DNA of 64,000 bases, taken from NCBI RefSeq assembly GCF_001632745.1, contig NZ_LQRT01000005.1, forward strand, positions 62,001-126,000. Direction: 5' to 3'. Positions 9,306 to 18,237 of this stretch are shown one piece after another. The stretch's first letter is position 1, and the number at the start of each line of letters is the position of its first letter. The notes under the pieces are model-generated. The model was not told the DNA's origin, made no database searches, and saw nothing but the letters and a program-made list of their open reading frames with translations. Origin of the DNA: Aquimarina aggregata (lineage in GTDB: Bacteria; Bacteroidota; Bacteroidia; Flavobacteriales; Flavobacteriaceae). The position numbers and the translations under genes were made by a program.

Positions 9306-9680
9306 TTAATTACTTTTTTCTAAAATTACCTCTAGGTTTTGAGTAATCACATGACAAGCATCTTTTGTCACTACAATAGGTTCTGTGGTCATTGTACCAT
9401 ATCCTTCTTTACTAACGGTTATAACATATGTTCCTATACGTTCTTGTGCTCCATAAAAAATATCGATTCCATTATTCAATAACGTTTCTCTATATTCATT
9501 TTCTGTTGCAATAACTTCTACCCCATCAATAAGAGGTGATCCTCCAATACCATCCTTTACTTGCACTACTAATCCTGATTTAACATCTAGTGTGCAAAAG
9601 ATTGGATTATCTGTACCATCATCATCGTTTCCGCATGCTATTGTTATACATAATAGACCAATCAAAAAAAACTTATTCAT
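9306..9680 (-). CDS. Small lipoprotein with a carboxypeptidase-regulatory-like fold
   Basis: A 124-residue protein with a lipoprotein signal (MNKFFLIGLLCITIAC, Cys16) followed by GNDDDGTDNP, an acidic stretch typical of surface-exposed lipoproteins. The remaining 95 residues resemble a single CarboxypepD_reg-like beta sandwich: VVQVKDGIGGSPLIDGVEV, then GTYVITVSKEGY. Two cysteines (FCTLD and DACHV) could pair. A short protein of this kind usually acts as a binding module; no enzyme motif is present. It lies between the propeller gene and the glycosidase gene on the same strand, with gaps of about 240 and 70 bp. Confidence 0.75.
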   Translation of the reverse strand: MNKFFLIGLLCITIACGNDDDGTDNPIFCTLDVKSGLVVQVKDGIGGSPLIDGVEVIATENEYRETLLNNGIDIFYGAQERIGTYVITVSKEGYGTMTTEPIVVTKDACHVITQNLEVILEKSN

Positions 9681-9748
9681 CTCTCTTATAATTTTTGTTT
9701 ATGTTATAAAGATGCTATAAACTTAATGTGGTTGCGTTTGTTTACTAA

Positions 9749-11134
9749 TTAGCTAAGGTATTCATGATATATCGCAACAGGAATCAAAGCCGTCCAACCA
9801 CAAAAATCTTTTTTAGCTGGCATACCATAAGATACTAAATCTGGTGAATAATTTTCCCAAAATGTATGCGTCATTGCGAAAACTTCTGCTACCCTAGAAT
9901 ACGTTTTAGTAGCAAGTCGCTTTGCCAAATCATGATGGCCGTATTTTGTTAAACCTTTAAGCACCATATATGATGTTGGAGCCCATACCCCACCGCGCCA
10001 ATAATCTCCCCACCCTTTATACTCTGGTTCGTCTGCAGAAAGTGCAGGCAATGGTGTTCGGCGACCAAATTCTTTTGGGTTTTCGAGATGGGAGATAAAT
10101 TTTTCTATTCTATTATCAGGAACAACTTTTCCTAATAAAGCCCAATACATACCAATATGTTTACGCTTTATTTGTTTACCAAACCCAAGGTCATAATACA
10201 TTCCGTCCTCTTCATTCCAACAGCACTTATTAACTGCTACTGTTATGGTATTATGAATTGAGGTGTACGCTTTGCTATCCTCTGAAACATTTATTAAGCT
10301 AGCAATAGTCTTTAGCTGATCGGCTAACATTGCCATTTGACAAGAAAAATCAACTAATCTTCCTTGTACATTCCAAACACCTTGTAGAGTCTTTTGATAC
10401 TCTAGGATGAAGGTACTTAACCATTCTTCTCCAGAAACGCCCATTTTTCCTAATTTTTCACCAAGCTCATGATGCGAAATCCCCTTACCTTCATTATTCC
10501 ATCCATTCGGATATCGCTGTATGTTATCCATACCCATTCCTAACGTGTCTGCATAAAAAAGACCATCTTCTGCCTGATAATTTTTAATCAAAAACTCAAA
10601 ATTCTTTTTTAAACTAGGGTACACTTTTTTTAACCGTTCTTTATCCTTTGTAACAGAGAATAGTTCTAATTCTGCAAATGCCAATAAAGGTGGGTTTATA
10701 GAAACAGGGTGGTCTTTTGGCCAAAGAGGTTGTCCGTTATGACGATATTCTCGACAAATAAATCCATCATCATCCATCTGATCATAAAAGTTATCTAAAG
10801 CCTGAAAAACTGGAAGTTCATCAAGATGATATTTAGCAAAACAAACCATAAAACACGTATCCCAAAGAAAAATGTTTTTGGAAAAAGCAGCATCTATAAA
10901 AGGTTTTTTAAAAAATGCTTCGGTATCTCCGCCTCGTACTTTTGATTTTGTAATTTCTATCGCTCGATCGTACATCTGTTTAGACAATTCGGGAGTTACT
11001 TTAAATATTGAAGGGCATTCTTTTTCATTTTCTAATTTAGTGGTAGTTTCAGTATTGCAGGCATATATTCCTGAAAGACTTGCAAAGCTTGCGCTCACTC
11101 CTATTTTTTTCGCAAATTCTCTTCTTTTCATCAT
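9749..11134 (-). CDS. Trehalase-like / MGH1-type glycoside hydrolase, exported
   Basis: The 461-residue product from ATG 11134 begins MMKRREFAKKIGVSAS, a twin-arginine-like signal with a possible lipobox (IYACNT). The catalytic part has the alternating helices of an (alpha/alpha)6 barrel: FLWDTCFMVCFAKYH, then GMGMDNIQRYP, YWRGGVWAPTSYMVLKG and a C-terminal HTFWENYSP. These match the trehalase / GH63 / MGH1-type clan, in which the conserved WDT, RGG(V/P)W and W-E-N/Y segments line the active site. The substrate cannot be read from sequence. The longest frame starts at 11203, but its first codons lie inside a terminator hairpin (11181-11215), so that start is rejected. Confidence 0.82.
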   Translation of the reverse strand: MMKRREFAKKIGVSASFASLSGIYACNTETTTKLENEKECPSIFKVTPELSKQMYDRAIEITKSKVRGGDTEAFFKKPFIDAAFSKNIFLWDTCFMVCFAKYHLDELPVFQALDNFYDQMDDDGFICREYRHNGQPLWPKDHPVSINPPLLAFAELELFSVTKDKERLKKVYPSLKKNFEFLIKNYQAEDGLFYADTLGMGMDNIQRYPNGWNNEGKGISHHELGEKLGKMGVSGEEWLSTFILEYQKTLQGVWNVQGRLVDFSCQMAMLADQLKTIASLINVSEDSKAYTSIHNTITVAVNKCCWNEEDGMYYDLGFGKQIKRKHIGMYWALLGKVVPDNRIEKFISHLENPKEFGRRTPLPALSADEPEYKGWGDYWRGGVWAPTSYMVLKGLTKYGHHDLAKRLATKTYSRVAEVFAMTHTFWENYSPDLVSYGMPAKKDFCGWTALIPVAIYHEYLS

Positions 11135-11180
11135 ATCGATGTTTGTTTGTAGAAAGTTACGCAATCCAAAGAAGTGAACA

Positions 11181-11215
11181 AAAAAAGCATCTTGATTGAT
11201 CAAGATGCTTTTTTT
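11181..11215 (-). terminator. Terminator of the aldehyde dehydrogenase gene
   Basis: The stem GCATCTTGAT / ATCAAGATGC (11187-11196 with 11199-11208) is extended by A/T pairs, with T-runs on both strands. It lies 20 bp past the stop of 11235-12788 and upstream of ATG 11134. Confidence 0.8.
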
Positions 11216-11234
11216 GTTTTAAACTTATTTTATG

Positions 11235-12788
11235 TTACAAATCGAATTTGATCCCTTGTGCCAAAGGCAACTCTGTTGTATAATTTATGGTATTCGTTTG
11301 ACGGCGCATATATACTTTCCAGGCATCTGATCCAGATTCACGACCACCACCGGTTTCTTTTTCTCCACCAAAGGCACCACCAATTTCTGCTCCTGATGTA
11401 CCTATGTTAACATTGGCAATACCACAGTCTGATCCAGCATGTGACAAGAATCGCTCTGCTTCTCTTAAGTTATTTGTCATAACGGCTGATGATAATCCTT
11501 GAGCCACTCCATTTTGCACATCAATTGCATCTTCTATATCGCCACTATATTTTAAAAGATAAAGCACAGGCGCAAATGTCTCATGTTGTACAATTTTGAA
11601 TGAATTATCGGCCTCTGCAATTGCCGGTTTTACATAACATCCACTTTCATACCCTTCACCAGATAACACTGCTCCTTCTACAACAATAGTTCCGCCTTCT
11701 TCTACTACTTTTTCTAATGCATTTTGATATCCTTTTACCGCATCTGTATCAATAAGCGGACCTACGTGATTATTTTCATCTAAAGGGTTTCCTATTCTTA
11801 ATTGCCCATAAGCATCCACAACAGCATTCTTTACTTTATCATAAATTGACTCGTGAATAATCAATCTACGAGTAGAAGTGCATCGTTGACCAGCGGTTCC
11901 TACAGCTCCAAAAACAGCACCGATAACAGTCATCTTTATGTCGGCATCTGGAGTAACAATAATGGCATTATTACCTCCTAGTTCTAAAAGTGATTTTCCA
12001 AGACGTTCACCTACTGTTGCACCTACAATTTTACCCATTCTTGTAGATCCAGTTGCAGAGATCAATGGAACACGTTTATCTGTGGTCATCATCTCTCCTA
12101 CTTTATAATCTCCATTGATTAAACAAGAGATTCCTTCTGGTAAATTATTATCTTTTAAAACCTTGGTAATAATGTTTTGACAAGCCACTCCACAAAGCGG
12201 TGTTTTTTCACTTGGTTTCCAAACACAAACGTCTCCGCAAATCCATGCCAAAGCGGTGTTCCAGGCCCAAACAGCCACAGGAAAATTAAATGCAGATATA
12301 ATTCCTACGATTCCTAAAGGATGATATTGTTCATACATTCTATGGCCCGGACGCTCAGAGTGCATTGTTAAACCATGAAGTTGTCTTGATAATCCAACAG
12401 CAAAATCACAGATATCGATCATTTCTTGAACCTCTCCTAATCCTTCTTGATATGATTTCCCCATTTCATAAGATACTAGCTTACCCAATGGTTCTTTTAG
12501 TTTACGAAGTTCTTCGCCAAATTGTCGTACAATCTCACCTCGTTGCGGAGCCGGAAGAATTCGCCAACTCTTAAAAGCTTGGGTAGCCGTTTGAATTACT
12601 TTTTCATAATCTTCGGCAGTAGTGGTTTCTACATTTCCGATTAATTCACCATCGACTGGCGAAAATGATGAAATGGTCTCTTTTGACGAAAACCAATTTG
12701 CTCCCGTTGAAGTTCCTTTATTATGATCTGAAACACCTAGTTCTTTAAGTGCTTCTTTAATTCCGAAATCTACTATTGCTGTTGCCAT
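11235..12788 (-). CDS. ALDH7-type aldehyde dehydrogenase (alpha-aminoadipic / piperideine-6-carboxylate type)
   Basis: A 517-residue NAD(P)-dependent aldehyde dehydrogenase. The general base is Glu269 (LLELGGNN) and the nucleophile is Cys303 (GTAGQRCTSTRR); the cofactor-binding WKPSEKTP and the ATGSTRMG segment are intact. The N-terminal SSFSPVDGELIG and the run LGIVGIISAFNFPVAVW are characteristic of the ALDH7 (antiquitin) family, whose members oxidise alpha-aminoadipic semialdehyde in lysine breakdown. The family call is firm; the substrate is from family knowledge. It is followed by its own terminator and preceded by a 157-bp gap to the 3-hydroxyanthranilate dioxygenase gene on the same strand, so amino-acid catabolism is the shared theme. 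Confidence 0.9.
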   Translation of the reverse strand: MATAIVDFGIKEALKELGVSDHNKGTSTGANWFSSKETISSFSPVDGELIGNVETTTAEDYEKVIQTATQAFKSWRILPAPQRGEIVRQFGEELRKLKEPLGKLVSYEMGKSYQEGLGEVQEMIDICDFAVGLSRQLHGLTMHSERPGHRMYEQYHPLGIVGIISAFNFPVAVWAWNTALAWICGDVCVWKPSEKTPLCGVACQNIITKVLKDNNLPEGISCLINGDYKVGEMMTTDKRVPLISATGSTRMGKIVGATVGERLGKSLLELGGNNAIIVTPDADIKMTVIGAVFGAVGTAGQRCTSTRRLIIHESIYDKVKNAVVDAYGQLRIGNPLDENNHVGPLIDTDAVKGYQNALEKVVEEGGTIVVEGAVLSGEGYESGCYVKPAIAEADNSFKIVQHETFAPVLYLLKYSGDIEDAIDVQNGVAQGLSSAVMTNNLREAERFLSHAGSDCGIANVNIGTSGAEIGGAFGGEKETGGGRESGSDAWKVYMRRQTNTINYTTELPLAQGIKFDL

Positions 12789-12946
12789 ATACTATAATGC
12801 TTTTTGAAAAGGTAAAGATACTGCGTTTTGCAGATAAATTAAATTTTGATAGATTCTAAAGTTAAAATTGAATGATTTTTCAGAAAAAAGCATCTAAAAA
12901 AATCAAATCGATAAAAAAATAAAATTGAAAGCATCAATTTGACACC

Positions 12947-13486
12947 CTATTCTTCTGATATAAATCGTTTATCTGTTGGCATCACTGTGCCGCAATTATT
13001 ACAAGTTCTTAATGTCTTGTTTCCATAAAAATCTTTAAAATGTTTTAGGAAATCTTTTTCTATATTTTCTAATTTAAAATATACATCATGTAATTTCTCA
13101 TTACAATTATCACAAAACCATAATAATCCATCTTCTGCATTAAGATCTACTCGTTTTCTCTCTATTACCAATCCTATTGATCCTTCATGTCGCACGGGAG
13201 AATGTGGAACTTTGGCTGGATGTAAATACATATCACCAGGTCCCAATTGCATGGTTTTCTTTTCACCTTCTTCTTGTATATGTACCTCGATTGTTCCTTC
13301 TAATTGATAGAAAAGCTCTTCTGTTTCATTATAATGATAATCTTTTCTGGCATTTGGCCCTGCAACAACCATTACGATATAATCTCCTGCATCTTTATAT
13401 AAGTTTTTATTGCCAACAGGAGGTTTAAGCGTCTCTCTATTTTCTTCAATCCATTGATTAAGATTGAATGGTTTTTGAATTGCCAT
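12947..13486 (-). CDS. nbaC: 3-hydroxyanthranilate 3,4-dioxygenase
   Basis: A 179-residue cupin enzyme that opens the ring of 3-hydroxyanthranilate in the kynurenine route, giving the precursor of quinolinate. The active-site iron ligands are His51, Glu57 and His95 (DYHYNETEELFY and KVPHSP), with the substrate-binding arginines near residues 47 and 99. The C-terminal rubredoxin-like site typical of bacterial enzymes is complete: Cys125/Cys128 (CDNC) and Cys162/Cys165 (CNNC). Length and motif spacing match the family. No other kynurenine-pathway gene is in the window. The symbol haaO is used for the same enzyme. Confidence 0.95.
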   Translation of the reverse strand: MAIQKPFNLNQWIEENRETLKPPVGNKNLYKDAGDYIVMVVAGPNARKDYHYNETEELFYQLEGTIEVHIQEEGEKKTMQLGPGDMYLHPAKVPHSPVRHEGSIGLVIERKRVDLNAEDGLLWFCDNCNEKLHDVYFKLENIEKDFLKHFKDFYGNKTLRTCNNCGTVMPTDKRFISEE

Positions 13487-13570
13487 ATATGCTATTTTAA
13501 AGTGCTATAAAAATAAGGAATTGGCATTGAAAATTTTAAAATTCAATCAATAAAGAGTTTTCTATTTAGA

Positions 13571-13612
13571 AAAAAGAAATCGCTCAAACAAAATTTCTTT
13601 TGTAGAGCGATT
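13571..13612 (-). terminator. Terminator of the 13666-14592 gene
   Basis: On the minus strand the arms GAATCGCT and AGCGATTT, extended by an ACAAAA/TTTTGT inner stem, are followed by TCTTTTTTCT. It lies 54 bp past the stop of the lipoprotein gene. Confidence 0.7.
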
Positions 13613-13665
13613 CCCAACTAAATAACCAACCAAAAAGTTAATGCTGTAAAGTGCTGTCCTTACTT

Positions 13666-14592
13666 TTATTTTGAAAGCTTAAGAAAATCAGCCTTTTTTA
13701 GTCTTTTTATATCATTTTGAACAGATTTGCTTCCGTTCTTAGCATTTTTAAATTGTAATTGCCCTAAGCCTTTAAAATGATAGACTGTACCTGACGGTTC
13801 GTGCAACAATTGTATTTTACTGTCATTGATAACGGATAATTCAAAGATTTCATTGTCCGGAGAATCGTAATCAAGTGTTAAAGTTTTCTTATCAAAAATA
13901 TTTGCAATGTCATATACATCATAATGTCCTGTATAATCATAGTAAATATCATCTATCGGAATTCCGTTTTGATCTTCAGAACTCCTAAAATTATCGCCTG
14001 CTCCGAAATATTCGAACCTTAAATAGTTTTCATTGTCAAATGCATTTAATGCTCCAAATTCACTAGTGTATACTTTTTCCCATGTTTCATACTCTTGTAA
14101 GAAATAATGAATATTATCATAAAACACTCTATCATAATCAAACGAATTTCTTTGATAACCTATTAAATAGTAACTCGTATTTGTTGAACGATTATAAACT
14201 TCTATTTCGTTATTAGAAAGTTGTGATACTACCAATCGATAAAATCCATCGATATCATGATCTATCTCAAGTTCCATTCTGTTAGTATCATAATAACCAA
14301 CATCTAACCCAAAACCGTTTCCGTTGCTACCTAGCCCTACTAAATTATTATTGGCATAAAACGCACCATTTTTAAAAGATACTGTAAATGCTTTTTGAAA
14401 AAATGGGATTTCGACATTCCCTTTAGTTCGTTCTACATCAACATACCAAATTTCATATGAATTTAATAACGCATTTAAACTAATTCTAGGTTCATCAATA
14501 ATATTATCATCATCAATTATTACCTCTGCAGTACATGCAGATAATGCTATAGCGCCTAAAAATATGATCGAAAGTAATTTAATAGTTTTCAT
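13666..14592 (-). CDS. Flavobacterial lipoprotein of unknown function
   Basis: A 308-residue lipoprotein from ATG 14592 with signal MKTIKLLSIIFLGAIALSAC (Cys20) and an acidic linker (IIDDDNIIDEP). The mature part has two related Tyr/Asp-rich segments (SYEIWYVDVERTKG and EYETWEKVYTSEF), which suggests an internal duplication, and ends in a beta-rich section (SGTVYHFKGLGQLQF). Homologs in flavobacterial genomes are often labelled nicotinic acid mononucleotide adenylyltransferase, but no nucleotidyl-transfer HxGH motif is present and the protein is exported, so that name is not supported. The longest frame (from 14643) adds 17 residues that overlap the gpsA upstream region; the lipoprotein signal fixes the shorter start. 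Confidence 0.8.
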   Translation of the reverse strand: MKTIKLLSIIFLGAIALSACTAEVIIDDDNIIDEPRISLNALLNSYEIWYVDVERTKGNVEIPFFQKAFTVSFKNGAFYANNNLVGLGSNGNGFGLDVGYYDTNRMELEIDHDIDGFYRLVVSQLSNNEIEVYNRSTNTSYYLIGYQRNSFDYDRVFYDNIHYFLQEYETWEKVYTSEFGALNAFDNENYLRFEYFGAGDNFRSSEDQNGIPIDDIYYDYTGHYDVYDIANIFDKKTLTLDYDSPDNEIFELSVINDSKIQLLHEPSGTVYHFKGLGQLQFKNAKNGSKSVQNDIKRLKKADFLKLSK

Positions 14593-14692
14593 AAGCCGTG
14601 TATTTTTCAATATTCTTTTACTGAAAACCAAAAGGCGTGCCAAACTTATATTTAATTGATTATCAGTTTTTTAATTTGCGCTCTATTTTACT

Positions 14693-14700
14693 TATTTTTG
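14693..14700 (+). promoter_or_regulatory. -7 element of gpsA
   Basis: TATTTTTG matches TAnnTTTG, 17 bp before ATG 14718. The nearest TTTG upstream (14675-14678) is at a short 14-bp spacing, so only the -7 element is convincing. Confidence 0.45.
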
Positions 14701-14717
14701 ACTACACAATCTTCTCT

Positions 14718-15713
14718 ATGGAAAAAAAGCTAAAATTTGCTGTTTTAGGTGGTGGTAGTTGGGCTACCGCTATTGTAAAAATGCTTACCGAAAACCTAAA
14801 TGAAGTAGGTTGGTATATGCGCAGCGTCTATGCAATAGAACACCTAAAAAGACAACAACACAATCCTAACTACCTTAGTTCGGTAGAATTCAAAATTGAT
14901 CAGCTTAAACTTACAAATGATATTAATGAAGCTGTTGAATATGCAGACTATCTTATTTTTGCGATTCCATCTGCATTTCTGCATACAGAACTTCAAAAGC
15001 TCACAGCATCATTAAAAGACAAAGTGATTTTTTCTGCTATCAAGGGTATTGTTCCGGAGACTGGCCTTATCGTAGGAGAACATTTTCATGATACATATAA
15101 TATTGATTTTAATAATATAGGTGTTATCACCGGGCCTTGTCATGCAGAAGAAGTAGCTTTAGAGCGTTTATCCTATCTTACTATTGCTTCAAATGATGAA
15201 CAGAAAGCCACTATAATGGCAAATCATTTAAGCAGTGATTACATTAAATGTAAAACAAGTGATGATATTATAGGTACAGAATATGCTGCTGTATTAAAAA
15301 ATATATATGCTGTGGCTGCCGGAATTGCACATGGATTAGGATATGGAGATAATTTTCAAAGTGTTTTGATGAGTAACGCAATTCGTGAAATGAAACGTTT
15401 TATCAAAAAAGTACATAAAATGAAACGAAATATTAATAACTCGGCCTATCTAGGTGATTTATTGGTAACCGGTTATTCTATTTTTTCCCGTAATCGCATG
15501 TTTGGGAATATGATCGGTAAAGGGTATACTGTAAAAAGTGCCCAAATGGAAATGAATATGATTGCAGAGGGATATTATGCTGCAAAGACAGCATATGATT
15601 TAGATGCCACAGCAGAAGCTAGAACTCCAATTATTGATGCTGTACACGATATTTTATATGAGAATAAAAATCCAAAAAAAGTGTTTAAAAAATTAGCTGA
15701 TAAATTAGATTAA
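14718..15713 (+). CDS. gpsA: NAD(P)H-dependent glycerol-3-phosphate dehydrogenase
   Basis: A 331-residue enzyme that makes sn-glycerol 3-phosphate from dihydroxyacetone phosphate for phospholipid synthesis. The N-terminal Rossmann motif is GGGSWATA (canonical GxGxxA form). The catalytic Lys lies in the family segment GTEYAAVLKNIYAVAAG, followed by HGLGYGDN, and ISAIKGI provides the other conserved Lys. Length and end match the family. An in-frame GTG at 14637 would add 27 residues, but the Rossmann fold begins right after ATG 14718 and a -7 element sits just upstream, so that extension is rejected. The gene heads a plus-strand run with the NTF2-like gene 40 bp downstream. Confidence 0.95.
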   Translation: MEKKLKFAVLGGGSWATAIVKMLTENLNEVGWYMRSVYAIEHLKRQQHNPNYLSSVEFKIDQLKLTNDINEAVEYADYLIFAIPSAFLHTELQKLTASLKDKVIFSAIKGIVPETGLIVGEHFHDTYNIDFNNIGVITGPCHAEEVALERLSYLTIASNDEQKATIMANHLSSDYIKCKTSDDIIGTEYAAVLKNIYAVAAGIAHGLGYGDNFQSVLMSNAIREMKRFIKKVHKMKRNINNSAYLGDLLVTGYSIFSRNRMFGNMIGKGYTVKSAQMEMNMIAEGYYAAKTAYDLDATAEARTPIIDAVHDILYENKNPKKVFKKLADKLD

Positions 15714-15753
15714 GCACAAAAACATACATTATTCACACTTAAATTTAGTACTT

Positions 15754-16215
15754 ATGAAAGAGCTTATTAAAACATTTTATACTGGTTTAAGTGAACTTGA
15801 TGCCGATAAGATGATTTCTTGCTATCATGAAGATGTTATTTTTGAAGACCCTGGTTTTGGTCAACTAAAGGGAGATCGAGCAAAAGCTATGTGGCGTATG
15901 CTGTGTAAAAATGCTAGAAATTTTAAAGTAGAATTTTCAAAAATCGAAAGCGATGACCAACATGGTTCTGCACATTGGGAAGCATGGTATACATTTAGCA
16001 AAACAGGAAGACCTGTTCATAATATCATCGATGCTAAATTTGAATTTAAAGATGGTAAAATTATAAAACATACAGATCACTTTAACTTACACCGTTGGGC
16101 ATCACAAGCAATTGGTTGGAAAGGAAAATTACTTGGTGGAACTAAATTTTTTAAGAAAAAACTAACGCTACAAACCAATACATTGCTAGATAAATTTATG
16201 GCTTCTATATCTTAA
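15754..16215 (+). CDS. NTF2-like (SnoaL-type) protein
   Basis: A 153-residue single-domain protein of the NTF2/SnoaL alpha+beta cone fold: helix MKELIKTFYTGLSELD, then MISCYHEDVIFEDPGFG, and strands AHWEAWYTF and AKFEFKDGKIIKHTDHF. This fold appears in isomerases, hydratases and small binding proteins, and its activity cannot be assigned from sequence alone. It is 40 bp after gpsA and 10 bp before the sulfurtransferase gene, which suggests co-transcription. Confidence 0.85.
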   Translation: MKELIKTFYTGLSELDADKMISCYHEDVIFEDPGFGQLKGDRAKAMWRMLCKNARNFKVEFSKIESDDQHGSAHWEAWYTFSKTGRPVHNIIDAKFEFKDGKIIKHTDHFNLHRWASQAIGWKGKLLGGTKFFKKKLTLQTNTLLDKFMASIS

Positions 16216-16225
16216 TACCTAAGTA

Positions 16226-17068
16226 ATGAACATTCTAGAAATCTCACAACCACTTGTTTCTGTTTCCTGGCTTGCAGAACATATCAATCACCCTGACCTC
16301 ATTCTCTTGGATGCTACTATTCCAAAAGTGACTTCAAAAAAAGATTCAGACACGATTACAACTATTAAAAACGCAAGGTTTTTTGATATTAAAAAGACTT
16401 TTTCTGATACCACTACAGACATTCCAAATACACTTCCTTCTCCAGAAGATTTTAGTGTTTCTTGTCAAGAATTAGGTATAAGTTCTAATAGCACTATTAT
16501 CATCTATGATCGACTAGGGATTTATTCAAGTCCAAGAGTATGGTGGATGTTTATGACTATGGGACATAAAAATGTTGCTGTATTAGATGGTGGTTTACCA
16601 GAGTGGGACAATTTAGGATACCCTTTAGAAAAAACATATGCCCAACAATGGGATAAAGGTGATTTTACAGCTACTTATAATCCTCTTTTAAATTCGAACG
16701 CCGCAGTCGTTTTGGATAAAATAAATAGTAAAAACACTTTAATATTAGATGCACGATCGCCCGCGAGGTTTGAAGCCAAAGAACCTGAACCAAGAGCAAG
16801 TCTTAAAGGTGGTCATATCCCTAATTCTATGAATTTATATTATGCCACTGTATTACAAAATGGCAAAATGTTACCTACCAACGAACTCAAAGAGTTACTT
16901 AAGAATTTTAATATTGAACATAAAAAACTGATATTTACTTGCGGATCAGGAATCACAGCATGTATTATTATGTTAGCTGCAACGCTTGCAGGATATAAAA
17001 ATATGTCTGTTTATGATGGGTCTTGGAGCGAATGGGGACAATTAAACAATGTTCCAATCCAATGTTAA
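16226..17068 (+). CDS. Two-domain rhodanese sulfurtransferase (SseA-like)
   Basis: A 280-residue protein with two rhodanese domains. The N-terminal, non-catalytic domain contains LILLDATIP and IIIYDRLGIYSSPRVWWMF. The C-terminal catalytic domain contains LILDARSPARFEA and the active-site loop CGSGITAC, whose first Cys takes up sulfur. The CGSG(V/I)T loop is that of 3-mercaptopyruvate sulfurtransferases rather than thiosulfate rhodaneses (which have CRxGx[R/T]), so mercaptopyruvate is the probable donor. Predicted cytoplasmic. The next gene starts 20 bp after the stop; the overlap seen with the longest upstream start of that gene is not real. Confidence 0.9.
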   Translation: MNILEISQPLVSVSWLAEHINHPDLILLDATIPKVTSKKDSDTITTIKNARFFDIKKTFSDTTTDIPNTLPSPEDFSVSCQELGISSNSTIIIYDRLGIYSSPRVWWMFMTMGHKNVAVLDGGLPEWDNLGYPLEKTYAQQWDKGDFTATYNPLLNSNAAVVLDKINSKNTLILDARSPARFEAKEPEPRASLKGGHIPNSMNLYYATVLQNGKMLPTNELKELLKNFNIEHKKLIFTCGSGITACIIMLAATLAGYKNMSVYDGSWSEWGQLNNVPIQC

Positions 17069-17088
17069 TACTATATACCTTTCCAAAC

Positions 17089-18189
17089 ATGAAATATTTT
17101 TTCGTTTTACTCCTACTTATTATTCTTCCATTTTCTATATGTAATGCTCAAAATTCGAAATTTGATTTGGATGATTTTTATACTGTTAATCCAAAACTAG
17201 ACCGTGCTGTAGACTCTATATTTAATGCACTAACCGATAAACAAAAAGTAGCGCAGATGATTATTAGCTGCACTGGCGAATTAGGTAAACCAGAGGCTAT
17301 AGTTAAAAAATTAACCGAAGATGACATTATTGGAGGAGTCGTTTTTCTAAAAGGAAGTAAAAAAACCCATACAGAAACAATTGATGAGCTTAATGCGATT
17401 TCTAAAAAAAACAAAACCTTACCGCTTATCTTTAGTATGGACGCAGAACCAAGTTTATTTGCAAGTAGAATAAAAGGTGCCCAAGATGTGGGAAAAACTA
17501 TAGATATCAAGACAAAATCAAAATCCGATTCTGTAGTAACTATTATCAATCGCGAACTCAAGGAAATTGGTGTACATCATAATTTTGCTCCAGTACTAGA
17601 TATAAGCCCTAGCAACGAAGCTATTAAATCCCGCAGTTATGGTAATAATAAAGACTCGGTTATTAATCTGGCCAATCGTTTTATAAAATGCACTCAAGAA
17701 GGAGGCATTATTGCCACCGCTAAACATTTTCCTGGTCATGGTCTAGTAAAAGGCGATACGCATAAACAAAGCGTTTATATAGATGGCCCTTTACAAGAAG
17801 TAGACAACTACATCCCAATTATTGCAGACGGTGTACTATCCATTATGATTGCTCATATTACTGTAGTAAATAATGATGTTTTTGGAACTAATGGACTGCC
17901 ATCTAGTTGTTCTCGAAGAATTATAACTGATTTGTTAAAAGATGGCATGTGCTTTGACGGCATCGTTATTTCTGATGCTTTAAACATTATGAAAGCCGTT
18001 ACGATCTTAGACAATGCACCTCTACTTGCCTCAAAAGCAGGTTGTGATATGATATTGATGCCACAAGACGAGAAAAAAACTATGAATTCAATATTAGAAG
18101 AAATCAAAATTAACGAAGGTTATAAAACACAGGTAACCGAATCTGTTAAAAAAATATTACGATTAAAACTTTGCGCAGGAATAATATAA
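17089..18189 (+). CDS. GH3-family glycosidase, beta-N-acetylhexosaminidase-like, exported
   Basis: A 366-residue protein from ATG 17089 with signal peptide MKYFFVLLLLIILPFSICNAQ. The catalytic domain has the GH3 markers FAPVLDISPSN, the NagZ-type loop KHFPGHG...GDTH carrying the acid/base His-Asp pair, and the nucleophile Asp in GIVISDALNI. NagZ enzymes release N-acetylglucosamine from cell-wall muropeptides. This protein is close to NagZ length, single-domain and exported, so a periplasmic wall-recycling or chitin/glycan role is plausible. The frame is open back to 17023 within the previous gene, but the signal peptide sets the start. It is 48 bp upstream of the met-zincin gene on the same strand. 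Confidence 0.86.
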   Translation: MKYFFVLLLLIILPFSICNAQNSKFDLDDFYTVNPKLDRAVDSIFNALTDKQKVAQMIISCTGELGKPEAIVKKLTEDDIIGGVVFLKGSKKTHTETIDELNAISKKNKTLPLIFSMDAEPSLFASRIKGAQDVGKTIDIKTKSKSDSVVTIINRELKEIGVHHNFAPVLDISPSNEAIKSRSYGNNKDSVINLANRFIKCTQEGGIIATAKHFPGHGLVKGDTHKQSVYIDGPLQEVDNYIPIIADGVLSIMIAHITVVNNDVFGTNGLPSSCSRRIITDLLKDGMCFDGIVISDALNIMKAVTILDNAPLLASKAGCDMILMPQDEKKTMNSILEEIKINEGYKTQVTESVKKILRLKLCAGII

Positions 18190-18237
18190 ATGTTCTCTTG
18201 ACACGCATTTAGATAAATCAATAATACCAAACTAAGA

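Noticed and set aside
13666..14592. Name nicotinic acid mononucleotide adenylyltransferase for this lipoprotein
   Set aside because: No HxGH nucleotidyltransferase motif, and the product is an exported lipoprotein.
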